From an uncultured Eubacteriales bacterium (GTDB lineage Bacteria > Bacillota > Clostridia > Christensenellales > DTU072): a stretch of DNA of 64,000 bases. Numbering within the stretch: position 1 is the stretch's first letter; every line of letters starts with the position of its first letter. Shown in pieces: positions 30,480 through 39,601 of this stretch. Where the stretch lies: NCBI GenBank assembly GCA_949292905.1, contig CASFAV010000016.1, positions 62,001 through 126,000 of the forward strand, in the 5' to 3' direction. The position numbers and the translations under genes were made by a program. Below the pieces are notes generated by a model. It was not told the DNA's origin. It was given only the letters and a program-made list of their open reading frames with translations, and did no database searches.

Positions 30480-31228
30480 CGGAGTTGACGGAGAGGTTTG
30501 CGCCCCCGGAATTGCAGGAAGAATACGATAACTGCGGACTTTTGTACGGCGATCCCGAAGCGGACGTGAGCGGCGTGCTGGTCACGCTCGACCTTAACGA
30601 GAAGGTGGCGGAGGAAGCCGTCGAGAAGGGCGCGAATTACATACTCGTTCATCACCCGTGCATATTTCCTTCGATAAGTAAATTGGATAACGGTTTACCC
30701 GTTCACCGCGGCTTTGCCGCGGCGATAAGAGCGAATATAGCCGTTTACGCCGCGCATACGAGCGCGGATCTCGCAGAGGGCGGGCTCAACGACGTCCTGA
30801 TGAAATTACTGGGAGCGGAGGAATTTCACTGCATCGGCGGCGACAGGCGCGCGCCGCGAATAGGTAAGCTCGCGGAGCCGTGCACCCTCAAGAAATTCGT
30901 CAAGCGTGTTTCGGAAGCCTTGGGCGACGATCATATACTGTATTCGGGCGACGACGACAAACTCATAGAAACATTCGCGGCAGTCAACGGGGGCGGCGGT
31001 AACGAGGAATGTCTGCGCGCGGCTATAGACGCGGGCGCGGACGTGTTTTTGTCGGGAGATTTCAAATATCACGTTATTAGGTTGGCAAAAGACCTCGGAT
31101 ATGCTATAATAAATTTCGGTCATTTCGAGAGCGAAATGCCCTTTGTGGAAATGATGACGGATCGTCTCAAGGCAGCCGGCGTCGAACGCGTTTTCGGCAC
31201 GGAGAGTCTCGAGAAGCCGTATAATTAG
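30458..31228 (+). CDS. Nif3-like dinuclear metal-centre protein
   Basis: Member of the Nif3/YqfO/YbgI family, which binds two metal ions; often annotated as a GTP cyclohydrolase I type 2 homologue, with no firmly established cellular role. From ATG 30458 the product is 256 aa. Likely metal ligands are His65-His66 (VHHPCIF), AAHTSAD and the C-terminal NFGHFESE. AGGGAGGT lies 9 bp before this ATG. Although the frame is open much further upstream, that part overlaps trmK, so the internal ATG is chosen. It is shorter than YqfO and lacks the inserted PII-like domain. Confidence 0.88.
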   Translation: MFKVKDITELTERFAPPELQEEYDNCGLLYGDPEADVSGVLVTLDLNEKVAEEAVEKGANYILVHHPCIFPSISKLDNGLPVHRGFAAAIRANIAVYAAHTSADLAEGGLNDVLMKLLGAEEFHCIGGDRRAPRIGKLAEPCTLKKFVKRVSEALGDDHILYSGDDDKLIETFAAVNGGGGNEECLRAAIDAGADVFLSGDFKYHVIRLAKDLGYAIINFGHFESEMPFVEMMTDRLKAAGVERVFGTESLEKPYN

Positions 31229-31237
31229 GAGTACCTT

Positions 31238-31933
31238 ATGAATATCGAGAAAATTTTGGAATATCAGGCGTTGGATCAGGTGATTTATAAAGCCGAAGTC
31301 GAGTACGCCAACAGCGACGAGAACAAGAAATACAACGTCCTGCGCAATCGCGCGAAGGCGCTTTCCGATCAACTCATCAGACTCGACCACGAAACCGCGG
31401 ACATCTTCAAAGAGCTGGAGCGCAAGGAAACCGCGCTTACCGATTTCAACGCGGAGCTTAAAGCCCGTCCCGCGGCTCCCAAGAATCTCGAACAGGCGGG
31501 AAAGAGCGACGACGCGCTCAAGAAACTCGAAGAAGGGCTCGCTTCGCTCGAGAAAGACTGCAACCGTTTATTCAAAAGGCTCGAGGAGATCGCGCGCGAA
31601 TCCCAACAGTATTATTCGCAATTCGTCAAGCTTCGCGCAGAGATAGACGCCGCCAACAAAGCGCGCAACGAGAAACGCAAACAAATACTTTCCGGTATAG
31701 CCGAATACGGCTACAAGCTCAACGAAGTAAAAAATACTCTCGATCCCGCGGACTTCGAGATATATCAGAAAGTGCGTATGTCCAAGGTGAAACTGCCTAT
31801 CGTCGTGGAGCTCAAAGACGGCAACTGCAGAGGTTGCGGTATGCACATAGAAACGGAGCTTCACGGTAAGCTGGTCAATCCCGGCGACATAGCGGAATGT
31901 CCCCATTGCAGGAGGATACTTTACCGCAAATAA
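31238..31933 (+). CDS. Coiled-coil protein with C-terminal zinc ribbon
   Basis: 231-aa protein. Residues 1-165 are dominated by charged heptads forming a long helical hairpin. The C-terminus is a zinc ribbon with CRGC (197-200) and CPHC (221-224). This matches the C4-type zinc-ribbon family (zf-RING_7) often found beside nif3 genes. In some bacteria related proteins are linked to septation or RNA-related functions, but none can be assigned here. It follows the nif3 gene by 9 bp with AGGAG before the ATG. Confidence 0.85.
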   Translation: MNIEKILEYQALDQVIYKAEVEYANSDENKKYNVLRNRAKALSDQLIRLDHETADIFKELERKETALTDFNAELKARPAAPKNLEQAGKSDDALKKLEEGLASLEKDCNRLFKRLEEIARESQQYYSQFVKLRAEIDAANKARNEKRKQILSGIAEYGYKLNEVKNTLDPADFEIYQKVRMSKVKLPIVVELKDGNCRGCGMHIETELHGKLVNPGDIAECPHCRRILYRK

Positions 31934-31952
31934 CGACTTCGTCCGACATATA

Positions 31953-31979
31953 ATATACCGCACGGAGAATGCGGTATAT
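31953..31979. promoter_or_regulatory. Hairpin spanning the dapF ribosome-binding site
   Basis: ATATACCGCA (31953-31962) and TGCGGTATAT (31970-31979) form a perfect 10-bp inverted repeat with a 7-nt loop, CGGAGAA. The Shine-Dalgarno GGAG lies in the loop, and the first two bases of the preferred dapF ATG (31978) lie in the stem. In mRNA this could restrain dapF translation; as DNA it could equally be an operator. Confidence 0.6.
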
Positions 31980-32760
31980 GATATTTTGGAAGATGAACGG
32001 ACTCGGCAACGATTACATATTCGTAGACGCGGTCAAATGTATCAAAGATGAGCTTAAAAGGCTCGAAAGCAACTTAAAAACGATAATACCCCGAATATGC
32101 GACAGGCATTTCGGCGCGGGAAGCGACGGACTGGTAATAATGTATCCGTCCGCCGTCGCGGACGTGAGAATGCGGATGTTCAACGCTGACGGCTCGGAAG
32201 GCAAAATGTGCGGCAACGCCGTGAGGTGCATAGCCAAATATCTTGTCGACGTGTGCGGAAGGTACGGCGATATCGCTATCGAAACGCTTGCCGGCATAAA
32301 AGCGGTTTCCGCAATCAAGGACGCTTCGGGCAAGGTCGTTTCCGCGCGCGCGGATATGGGTAAAGTACGTATCGCGGGGCGCGAAGGCGACGTGATATTC
32401 GCAGACGCCGGTAACCCGCACGCCGTGATCGAAGGAAATATCGCGGACGATCTCGAAATGGCGAGAGCGGCCGAGATATGCAGATTGCGCGACGTCAACG
32501 TCGAAATCGTGAGTGTCTGCGGAGAACACGCTCTGGAGGTCAGAGTGTGGGAACGCGGCAGCGGCGAAACGCTCGCATGCGGTACGGGAGCTACGGCGGC
32601 GGCATACGTATTCGCTGCCGAGGGCAAGGTTTCTTTTCCCGTTTCCGTGAGACTTCCCGGAGGGGTACTTACCTTAGAATATATCGACGGTCGCGTTTAC
32701 GCGAGCGGCGCTGTACAACTGAATTATATAGGAGAACTCAACATATCCGATTATGGTTAA
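31978..32760 (+). CDS. dapF: Diaminopimelate epimerase
   Basis: Interconverts LL- and meso-diaminopimelate in lysine and peptidoglycan synthesis. The 260-aa protein uses the two-cysteine mechanism: Cys78 (GKMCGNAVRC) and Cys201 (LACGTGATAAA). The start MIFWKMNGLGNDYIF matches the family. An in-frame ATG at 31969 is only one base from the GGAG, so ATG 31978 (10 bp from it) is preferred. It overlaps dapL by 8 bp, giving the last two steps to meso-DAP in one coupled unit. Confidence 0.95.
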   Translation: MIFWKMNGLGNDYIFVDAVKCIKDELKRLESNLKTIIPRICDRHFGAGSDGLVIMYPSAVADVRMRMFNADGSEGKMCGNAVRCIAKYLVDVCGRYGDIAIETLAGIKAVSAIKDASGKVVSARADMGKVRIAGREGDVIFADAGNPHAVIEGNIADDLEMARAAEICRLRDVNVEIVSVCGEHALEVRVWERGSGETLACGTGATAAAYVFAAEGKVSFPVSVRLPGGVLTLEYIDGRVYASGAVQLNYIGELNISDYG

Positions 32761-33937
32761 GATCAACGAAAACTTTTTCGCACTCAAAGAGAGTTATCTT
32801 TTTTCCACCACGGCACGCAAGATAAGAGAATATCAGGCGGCACATCCCGACAAACCCGTCATCAAAATGGGAATAGGCGACGTTACGAAGCCTCTCACCG
32901 CTCCCGTGGTCGCGGCGCTGGAGAAAGCGAGCCGCGAACAGGGCGACGCCCGTACTTTCCACGGTTACGGCGACGAGCAGGGCTGCGGATTCCTTCAGCA
33001 GGCAATAGTCGCTTATTATCGCGAAACGGCGGGAGTGGAACTTAAACAGAACGAAATTTTCATTTCCGACGGCGCGAAAAGCGACGTTGCGAATTTCACC
33101 GATCTTTTCTCGGACGACAACGTCATACTCATTCCGGATCCCGTATATCCCGTATATATGGACAGCAACGTGATGCGCGGAAGAAAGATCACGCTCATCG
33201 ACGGTAACGAAGGGAACGGATTTTTGCCGATGCCTTACGAAGGGCTCGAAGGCGACATTGTATATCTTTGCTCGCCCAATAACCCCACCGGAGCGGTGTA
33301 TTCGAGAGAACAGCTCAAAACGTGGGTGGATTTTGCCAACGCCAACGGTATGATCATTCTTTTCGATTCCGCATACGAGGCGTTCGTCGGCGATAAAGAG
33401 CTTCCCCGTTCGATCTACGAGGTCGAGGGCGCGAAGAAATGCGCCGTGGAGTTCTGCTCGCTTTCCAAGACCGCGGGCTTTACCGGCACCCGTTGCGGAT
33501 ACACCGTCGTTCCCGAGGATATCGTTATCGGCGGAAGGAGTCTCAATAAGATGTGGCTTCGCCGTCAGACCACGAAATACAACGGCACCGCGTACATCGT
33601 ACAACGCGGCGCGGAAGCGGTATTCACTCCCGAAGGAATGGCTACGTGCCGCGCCAATATCGAGTACTATAAAGAGAACGCCCGCATTATGGCGGACGCG
33701 CTCACCGAGCTCGGTATCTGGTTTACCGGGGGCGTGAATTCGCCGTATATCTGGCTTAAATGCGGTATGGATTCGTGGGAGTTTTTCGATATGCTTCTCA
33801 ACGAAATACAGGTCGCGGGTACTCCCGGAAGCGGATTCGGCAAATGTGGCGAAGGTTATTTCCGCCTTACCGCTTTCAATACTCACGAGAATACCGCCGA
33901 AGCCATGGCGCGACTCAAAAAACTTTTGAAAAAATAA
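32753..33937 (+). CDS. dapL: LL-diaminopimelate aminotransferase
   Basis: PLP enzyme making LL-DAP directly from tetrahydrodipicolinate, bypassing the succinylated or acetylated intermediates. The 394-aa product has the DapL start NENFFALKESYLFSTTARKI, GIGDVTKPL, SPNNPTGAVY and the PLP-lysine motif SLSKTAGFTGTRCGY. The pairing with dapF strongly supports DapL over a generic class I aminotransferase. The DapL pathway is scattered in clostridia, chlamydiae and plants. Confidence 0.94.
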   Translation: MVKINENFFALKESYLFSTTARKIREYQAAHPDKPVIKMGIGDVTKPLTAPVVAALEKASREQGDARTFHGYGDEQGCGFLQQAIVAYYRETAGVELKQNEIFISDGAKSDVANFTDLFSDDNVILIPDPVYPVYMDSNVMRGRKITLIDGNEGNGFLPMPYEGLEGDIVYLCSPNNPTGAVYSREQLKTWVDFANANGMIILFDSAYEAFVGDKELPRSIYEVEGAKKCAVEFCSLSKTAGFTGTRCGYTVVPEDIVIGGRSLNKMWLRRQTTKYNGTAYIVQRGAEAVFTPEGMATCRANIEYYKENARIMADALTELGIWFTGGVNSPYIWLKCGMDSWEFFDMLLNEIQVAGTPGSGFGKCGEGYFRLTAFNTHENTAEAMARLKKLLKK

Positions 33938-33953
33938 ATCACGGAGGGACAAT

Positions 33954-35228
33954 ATGTCTGTTACAGTTCTTGTCGGAGCACAGTTCGGAGACGAAGGCAA
34001 AGGCAAAATAGTGGATTATCTTGCCAAGGATATGGATATGGTCGTGCGCTTCCAGGGCGGCGACAACGCGGGACACACCGTTGTCAACGACAAAGGTTCG
34101 TTCAAACTCCACCTTGTTCCCTGCGGGATATTCAAAGACGGTTGTAAGGCGCTCGCCAATACCGGAATGGTCATCAATCCCGACGAGCTGATGAAGGAGC
34201 TTGCCGAGATAGAGAAAGGCGGCGTGGATACTTCGCTCATGTATATAAGCTCCAGAGCGGTCATACTCATGCCTTATCATATCGCGCTCGACAGCGCGAG
34301 CGAGAGGAGCGGCAGAACGGGCATAGGCACCACCAAGCGCGGTATAGGCTACGCCTATGCGGACAGAGCGCGCCGCAACGCGCTCCGTTTCGAGAACCTT
34401 CTCGATCTCGAATATTGCCGCAAGCGCGTGGAAGCGATAATGCCTACCGTCAACGCGGAGCTCGAAGCCAAAGGTTGCGAAACCTTCTCGGTCGAGAACA
34501 TAATGGCGAAAGTAAGCGTATGGGCGGAGAAGCTTTCCAAGCGTATAGTCGAACCCGTATCGTTCGTCAATAAAGCGATAGCGAGAGGGGAGAAGCTCCT
34601 TTTCGAAGGGCAGCTCGGCGCCATGAAGGACATCGACCTCGGCATATACCCATACGTCACTTCCTCCAATCCCGTTGCGGCGTACGCGGCAGTGAGCGGC
34701 GGCTTCCCCGTCAGTAAGATCGACGAGATAGTGGGCGTCATGAAAGCCTTTTCCTCAGCCGTGGGCGACGGACCCTTCCCCACTGAGATGGACGACGAGC
34801 AATCGGGCGGATTCCGTGGCACAGGCAACCAAATAGATGACGAATTCGGTGCAAGGACGGGGCGCGCGAGAAGGCTCGGCTGGCTCGATCTCCCGATAGT
34901 CAAATTCGCCGCCACCGTCAACGGTTTCACTTCGATAGCCGTCTGCAAGATAGACAAACTCGATACCTACGAGAAGATAAAAGTGTGCACAGGCTACAAA
35001 TTGAACGGTGAACTCATCGATTATATGCCTTCCGCCACCGATCTCTACAAAGTAGAACCCGTTTACGAGGTGATGGACGGATGGCTCACTTCCACCCGCG
35101 ACGTACGCGAGTACGACAAACTCCCCGCCAACGCGAAGAAGTATATCGAGCTCATAGAAAAGTACTCGGGCGTTCCCGTCAAATATATCGGCGTCGGTCC
35201 CGCCCACGACGAGATAATCGTCCGTTAA
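33954..35228 (+). CDS. purA: Adenylosuccinate synthetase
   Basis: GTP-dependent conversion of IMP and aspartate to adenylosuccinate, the committed step to AMP. The 424-aa protein has the N-terminal GAQFGDEGKGKIVDY (8-22), GGDNAGHTVV, GTTKRGIGYAY and GPFPTEM motifs. It has a good ribosome-binding site (ACGGAGGGAC) and follows dapL by 16 bp. A strong terminator ends the transcript, so zinc-ribbon protein-dapF-dapL-purA may share one mRNA. Confidence 0.97.
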   Translation: MSVTVLVGAQFGDEGKGKIVDYLAKDMDMVVRFQGGDNAGHTVVNDKGSFKLHLVPCGIFKDGCKALANTGMVINPDELMKELAEIEKGGVDTSLMYISSRAVILMPYHIALDSASERSGRTGIGTTKRGIGYAYADRARRNALRFENLLDLEYCRKRVEAIMPTVNAELEAKGCETFSVENIMAKVSVWAEKLSKRIVEPVSFVNKAIARGEKLLFEGQLGAMKDIDLGIYPYVTSSNPVAAYAAVSGGFPVSKIDEIVGVMKAFSSAVGDGPFPTEMDDEQSGGFRGTGNQIDDEFGARTGRARRLGWLDLPIVKFAATVNGFTSIAVCKIDKLDTYEKIKVCTGYKLNGELIDYMPSATDLYKVEPVYEVMDGWLTSTRDVREYDKLPANAKKYIELIEKYSGVPVKYIGVGPAHDEIIVR

Positions 35229-35242
35229 ACATACGTTGTTTC

Positions 35243-35270
35243 AAACCGCCCCGAACGGGGCGGTTTTTTT
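35243..35270 (+). terminator. Rho-independent terminator after purA
   Basis: Perfect 10-bp stem AAACCGCCCC/GGGGCGGTTT (35243-35252 and 35257-35266) with a GAAC loop, continuing into seven or more Ts. It lies 14 bp after the purA stop. Confidence 0.95.
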
Positions 35271-35306
35271 ACGTCGTTAAGATGCGTTAAATTTTACTTT
35301 TGCATA

Positions 35307-35335
35307 TTGCCTTCGCGCGCACTGCGTGATATAAT
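35307..35335 (+). promoter_or_regulatory. Promoter of the lacZ-dinB gene string
   Basis: -35 TTGCCT (35307-35312), 17-bp spacer and consensus -10 TATAAT (35330-35335), followed by an AT-rich run and then the lacZ start 45 bp later. No clear operator repeat or cre-like site was recognised. Confidence 0.65.
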
Positions 35336-35380
35336 ATTATAAATATATATATATTAGCGCTACGCGCGCCGGAGGACGAA

Positions 35381-38300
35381 ATGAAAGATTATTGGCGTAA
35401 GCCCGACATATATAACGTAAATTCCATCGAAAGATACGCTTCGGGATTCCCCCTCGACAGCGACAATAATTATAAATCCGTGAGCCTTAACGGCGAATGG
35501 AAATTCAAATTCTGCAATTCCGTTTACGAGATTCCCTGGGGCTTCACCAAGCTCGACGCCGATTTGAGCGGTTTCGATACTATCGAAGTCCCATCCGAGT
35601 GGCAGTTCAAAGGATACGACGTACCGATCTATACCAATATCGCTTATCCTTACGCGCTCGAAAGCAAGTTCCTGCCGATGATACCGCACGTTTACGGCGA
35701 AAAAAATTCCGTAGGGTGTTATTCGCGTATTTTTAACGTTAAAGAAACCGACGACAACGTTTTTATCCGTTTCGGCGGCGTCAACAGCGCGGCGGAAGTT
35801 TACGTAAACGGCGAGTTCGTAGGATACTCCGAGGACACTTTCGACGCGCAGGAGTACGATATCACGAATTTCGTGCGCCCCGGCGAAAACAAACTCGACG
35901 TAGTCGTTTACCGTTATTGCACGGGAAGTTATCTTGAGGATCAGGATATGTGGCGTCTTTCGGGTATATTCCGCGACGTCGATCTCATATATAAACCGAA
36001 AGCGGAAATTTCCGATATGTTCTTCAGAAGCGCGCTGTCGGAAGACTTTAAGCGCGCCGATATAGTTGCCGACATCGATATCGCCGGTAACGGCAGAGGT
36101 CTTTCGGCGCCGAGAGTTTACGTTACGCTCGTGGATTATTACGGCGAAGAAGCTCCCGCTTTCGAAGGCGTTTACGACGTGGATCCTTTCGGCGACGGCG
36201 AAAAACGCAGACTTACTTTTGCTGCCCCCGTCAAGGATTTCAGGCTCTGGTCGCACGAGCACCCCAATCTTTACGCGGTGATAGTCGACCTTTACGACGG
36301 CGACGTTTTCGTAGACAGACGACTCACCACGTTCGGCTTCCGCAAGGTGGAGATCGTGCCGATGAAGGACGGCAAGGGTCCCTATATTCTTCTGAACGGC
36401 AAACCCCTCAAGTTCACCGGCGTAAACCGTCACGAATTCCATCCCGAATACGGTCACGCCGTGCCTCTTTCGCTTGTCGAGGAAGACATCAAAATATGTA
36501 AAGCCAACAATATCACCGCCATACGTAACAGCCATTATCCCAACCAGCCCGGTTTCTACGAGCTCTGCGACAGATACGGCGTTCTCGTTATCTGCGAGAA
36601 CAACCTCGAAACGCACGGACTGTCCTTCCTTATCCCGCGCAGTAACAAGCGTTGGACGGAACAATGTTGTTACCGTATGCGCAACATGGTGAATACCTAT
36701 AAAAACCATCCGTGCATCGTCAGCTGGTCGCTCGGCAACGAGTCCGGCAGAGGTAAGGCGTTCGAAGCGATGCGTAAAGTCGCGCTCGAGATAGACGATA
36801 CGCGCTTCATACATTACGAAGCCGATACCAGCGGTTGGATCTCCGACGTCATGAGCGAAATGTACGCCACTCTCGAAAAAATGGAGCCGATAGGCGAAAA
36901 CCGCCCCGTAAGACACGGAAGTTATATATATTGCCCGTGGGGAGTGGCTTATAAACCCGAAAAATACCGCGATCTCCCCTTCATGCAATGCGAATACGCG
37001 CACTGTATGGGTAACGCGCTCGGCAATTTCTCCGATTACTGGAACGCTTTCAAGAAGTACGACAGACTGGCGGGCGGATTTATATGGGATTTTGCCGACC
37101 AGACCATAAAGTATACCAATGCGGACGGAATAACCGAATGGCGTTACGGCGGAGATTTCGGCGACAAACCCAATAACGGTAACTTTGCCTTCAACGGTAT
37201 CCTGCGCGGCGATCGCAGTCCCAACCCCGCACTTTACGAGGTCCGTAAACAGTATCAGCAGGTAGATATTGCGCTCATCGAAGGCAGGATCGCTTTCTAC
37301 AACCGCTATATGTTCACCAACCTTAACGAATTCGACGTGAAACTGGAACTCTATTGTGAAGGAGAGCTCGTCGATTCCGTGGTATATCCGATGCCTTCCG
37401 TCGAGAGCGGCAAGATAGGTACGATGGAGCTTCCGCTCGATTTCGATTTCGGCGACGGCGAAGTCAGCCTTGTCGTCAACGTAGTGACCCGTGAAGCCAA
37501 CGCTTATTCCGAGGCGGGACACGTTGTCGCTTACGAGCAATTCATTCTGAAGCGCGCCGACTTCGCGCTTCCCGAAGTGAAAGGGGAAAGCGGTTACGCG
37601 GCAACCGACGTCGAGATCGTCGTAAGCTTCGGCGGATGCCGCGCGATCATAGACAAGCAGACGGGTAAGATCATCAGTATAGACAAGCAGGGCAAGGAGA
37701 AACTCAAAGAGCCTTTCGAGCTCAGTTTTTACCGCGCCACCATCGACAACGACCGTTTGCCGCAGGTGGATATACCTATCGCCAAGTGGTATATGGGCGT
37801 CGACAGATTCAAGAGGGCGCAAAAGAGATTGAGAGTGCGTCGCATAAACGTGATGTCCAACGAAGGCAAGGTTTCCGTAGCCATAGACTGGAAAATGCCG
37901 CACGTCAAGGAATTGCGCACCCTTTACAAATTCAATGCGGACGGCAGTATAGACGTTGAACTTTCGCTCATTCCGAAGAAGGAAATGGAGCGTTACGGTT
38001 TCACTTTTGCTCTGCGAGACGGAGTGGAAGGCGTAAGCTTCTACGGAAAAGGACCTTTCGAGAACTACTGCGACAGAGCCACGGCGGCGCTTATCAAGCG
38101 TTATTCGGGAAGCTCCGAGGAATTCCTCCACGATTACCTGTATCCGCAGGAGAACGGCAATCACACCGAAATGCGCTGGCTCAAAGTCGGCGGAGACAAC
38201 GGCGTGGAGATATACGCGGACGAAAAGCCTTTCGAGGCGAGCGTGCATCCGTACACTCTCGAAATGCTCTATTCCGCGAAACATCTGCACGAACTTAAAA

Positions 38301-38443
38301 GCCTCGATTATCTCACCGTCAATATCGACGGCAGACAGCGCGGCGTAGGCGGCGACGTTCCGGGCATGGCGACTTTGAAACCTCAATACAAGATATTGCC
38401 CCGCCACGCTCAGAGCCTCAAATTCCGTCTTGTGATCAAGTAA
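35381..38443 (+). CDS. lacZ: Beta-galactosidase, glycoside hydrolase family 2 (LacZ type)
   Basis: Cytoplasmic GH2 enzyme of 1020 aa, close in length to E. coli LacZ, without signal peptide. Domain order: sugar-binding jelly roll (FKGYDVPIYTNIAYP), Ig-like domain, TIM barrel, second Ig-like domain and the C-terminal beta-galactosidase small-chain domain. The acid/base is Glu454 in SLGNESG and the nucleophile Glu538 in MQCEYAHCMGN. GVNRHEFHPEYG is also typical. It has its own promoter and the ribosome-binding site GGAGG. No lac repressor or permease is adjacent. The patatin gene starts one base after its stop. Confidence 0.94.
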   Translation: MKDYWRKPDIYNVNSIERYASGFPLDSDNNYKSVSLNGEWKFKFCNSVYEIPWGFTKLDADLSGFDTIEVPSEWQFKGYDVPIYTNIAYPYALESKFLPMIPHVYGEKNSVGCYSRIFNVKETDDNVFIRFGGVNSAAEVYVNGEFVGYSEDTFDAQEYDITNFVRPGENKLDVVVYRYCTGSYLEDQDMWRLSGIFRDVDLIYKPKAEISDMFFRSALSEDFKRADIVADIDIAGNGRGLSAPRVYVTLVDYYGEEAPAFEGVYDVDPFGDGEKRRLTFAAPVKDFRLWSHEHPNLYAVIVDLYDGDVFVDRRLTTFGFRKVEIVPMKDGKGPYILLNGKPLKFTGVNRHEFHPEYGHAVPLSLVEEDIKICKANNITAIRNSHYPNQPGFYELCDRYGVLVICENNLETHGLSFLIPRSNKRWTEQCCYRMRNMVNTYKNHPCIVSWSLGNESGRGKAFEAMRKVALEIDDTRFIHYEADTSGWISDVMSEMYATLEKMEPIGENRPVRHGSYIYCPWGVAYKPEKYRDLPFMQCEYAHCMGNALGNFSDYWNAFKKYDRLAGGFIWDFADQTIKYTNADGITEWRYGGDFGDKPNNGNFAFNGILRGDRSPNPALYEVRKQYQQVDIALIEGRIAFYNRYMFTNLNEFDVKLELYCEGELVDSVVYPMPSVESGKIGTMELPLDFDFGDGEVSLVVNVVTREANAYSEAGHVVAYEQFILKRADFALPEVKGESGYAATDVEIVVSFGGCRAIIDKQTGKIISIDKQGKEKLKEPFELSFYRATIDNDRLPQVDIPIAKWYMGVDRFKRAQKRLRVRRINVMSNEGKVSVAIDWKMPHVKELRTLYKFNADGSIDVELSLIPKKEMERYGFTFALRDGVEGVSFYGKGPFENYCDRATAALIKRYSGSSEEFLHDYLYPQENGNHTEMRWLKVGGDNGVEIYADEKPFEASVHPYTLEMLYSAKHLHELKSLDYLTVNIDGRQRGVGGDVPGMATLKPQYKILPRHAQSLKFRLVIK

Positions 38444-38444
38444 T

Positions 38445-39587
38445 ATGCTCGGGCTTGCACTCGAAGGCGGTGGAGCGAAAGGCGCGTTTCACGTAGGCGC
38501 ACTGAAAGCGCTGTTCGAGAGGGGATATTCTTTCGACGGCGTGGCGGGCACCTCTATAGGCGCGCTCAACGGCGCTATAGTGGCGCAGGGAGATTTCCCC
38601 GTGCTCGAACAGATATGGCGGAACGCTTCGTTTGCAACGCTTACCGGACTCGACGACGAAAAATTCAACAAACTTCTTGCGCGCGATCTCGACCGCGATC
38701 TTATCAGGTATATGGTGCGGTTGGCACGTAATACGGTCAAAAATCGCGGGCTTCCCATGGATAAGATCCGCGAATTCGCCGCGACTTATATCGACGAAGC
38801 GCGTTTACGCGCTTCGCCGGTGGATTATTGTATGGTCACGGTTTCGATAAGCGACGACTGGACGCCGCTCGAACTTTTCAAAGAGGATATCCCCGAAGGT
38901 ATGCTTACGCAATATATCCTTACGAGCGCGTATTTTCCGGTATTCAACAGACCGGAAGTGAGCGGGAAAAGTTTTATGGACGGCGGAATGTACAACAACT
39001 GTCCCGTTACGCCGCTTATTCATCGCGGTTACCGCAATATCGTGGGTATCCGTACAGGCAGTAAAATGCCGAGTCAGAAAGTTTTGGATATGAGCGTGAA
39101 GGTGGATTATATAGACCCTTCCGAAAATCTCGGAACGACGCTCGATTTCCGTAAAGACAGAATAGCTTACAATATCAAACTCGGATATTACGACGCTCTG
39201 CGGTTTACGGACAAACTTATAGGATTGAAATATTATATCCGCCCGAAAACTTATGCGGAAAGCATCAATTATCTGGAGCATTTCGACAACGAGTGTTACA
39301 AGGCTTTGTCGAATATCTTGGACGCGCAGGGAACGCGCAGGGAATTGATGGCGAGAGCGGTGCGCGTGGCGAGCGAAGAACTGGGGCTTGCTTCCGACGT
39401 GACCGCGGTGGAAGCCGTGGTAGCCATGTTCGAATATGCGGCGGAGCTGTACGGCGTGGAGAAATTCCGTATTTACGGTGCGGAAGAGTTCGTTTCCGAG
39501 CTCGCGGTGCGCTGGACGAGGGAGATACCCGACGTCAGATACCCCAAAGTTTACGAGATCGTAAAAGCGCTTATCAAAGGCGCGTGA
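38445..39587 (+). CDS. Patatin-like phospholipase (RssA/YchK type)
   Basis: Serine-aspartate dyad acyl hydrolase of 380 aa. LALEGGGAKGAFHVGAL supplies the oxyanion loop, GTSIG carries nucleophile Ser37 and MDGGMYNNCP carries Asp179. The second half (about 215-380) is a helical region without a recognised domain. No signal peptide, so it probably acts on membrane lipid from the cytoplasmic side. The substrate is unknown. It lies one base after lacZ and 14 bp before the EIIC gene. Confidence 0.9.
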   Translation: MLGLALEGGGAKGAFHVGALKALFERGYSFDGVAGTSIGALNGAIVAQGDFPVLEQIWRNASFATLTGLDDEKFNKLLARDLDRDLIRYMVRLARNTVKNRGLPMDKIREFAATYIDEARLRASPVDYCMVTVSISDDWTPLELFKEDIPEGMLTQYILTSAYFPVFNRPEVSGKSFMDGGMYNNCPVTPLIHRGYRNIVGIRTGSKMPSQKVLDMSVKVDYIDPSENLGTTLDFRKDRIAYNIKLGYYDALRFTDKLIGLKYYIRPKTYAESINYLEHFDNECYKALSNILDAQGTRRELMARAVRVASEELGLASDVTAVEAVVAMFEYAAELYGVEKFRIYGAEEFVSELAVRWTREIPDVRYPKVYEIVKALIKGA

Positions 39588-39601
39588 AGGAGAATGAGAA
39601 T

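Noticed and set aside
35360..38407. 1015-codon antisense open frame opposite lacZ
   Set aside because: The sense strand encodes an intact beta-galactosidase with catalytic residues; long antisense frames arise here from GC-biased codon use, as also opposite topA, dnaK and pnp.
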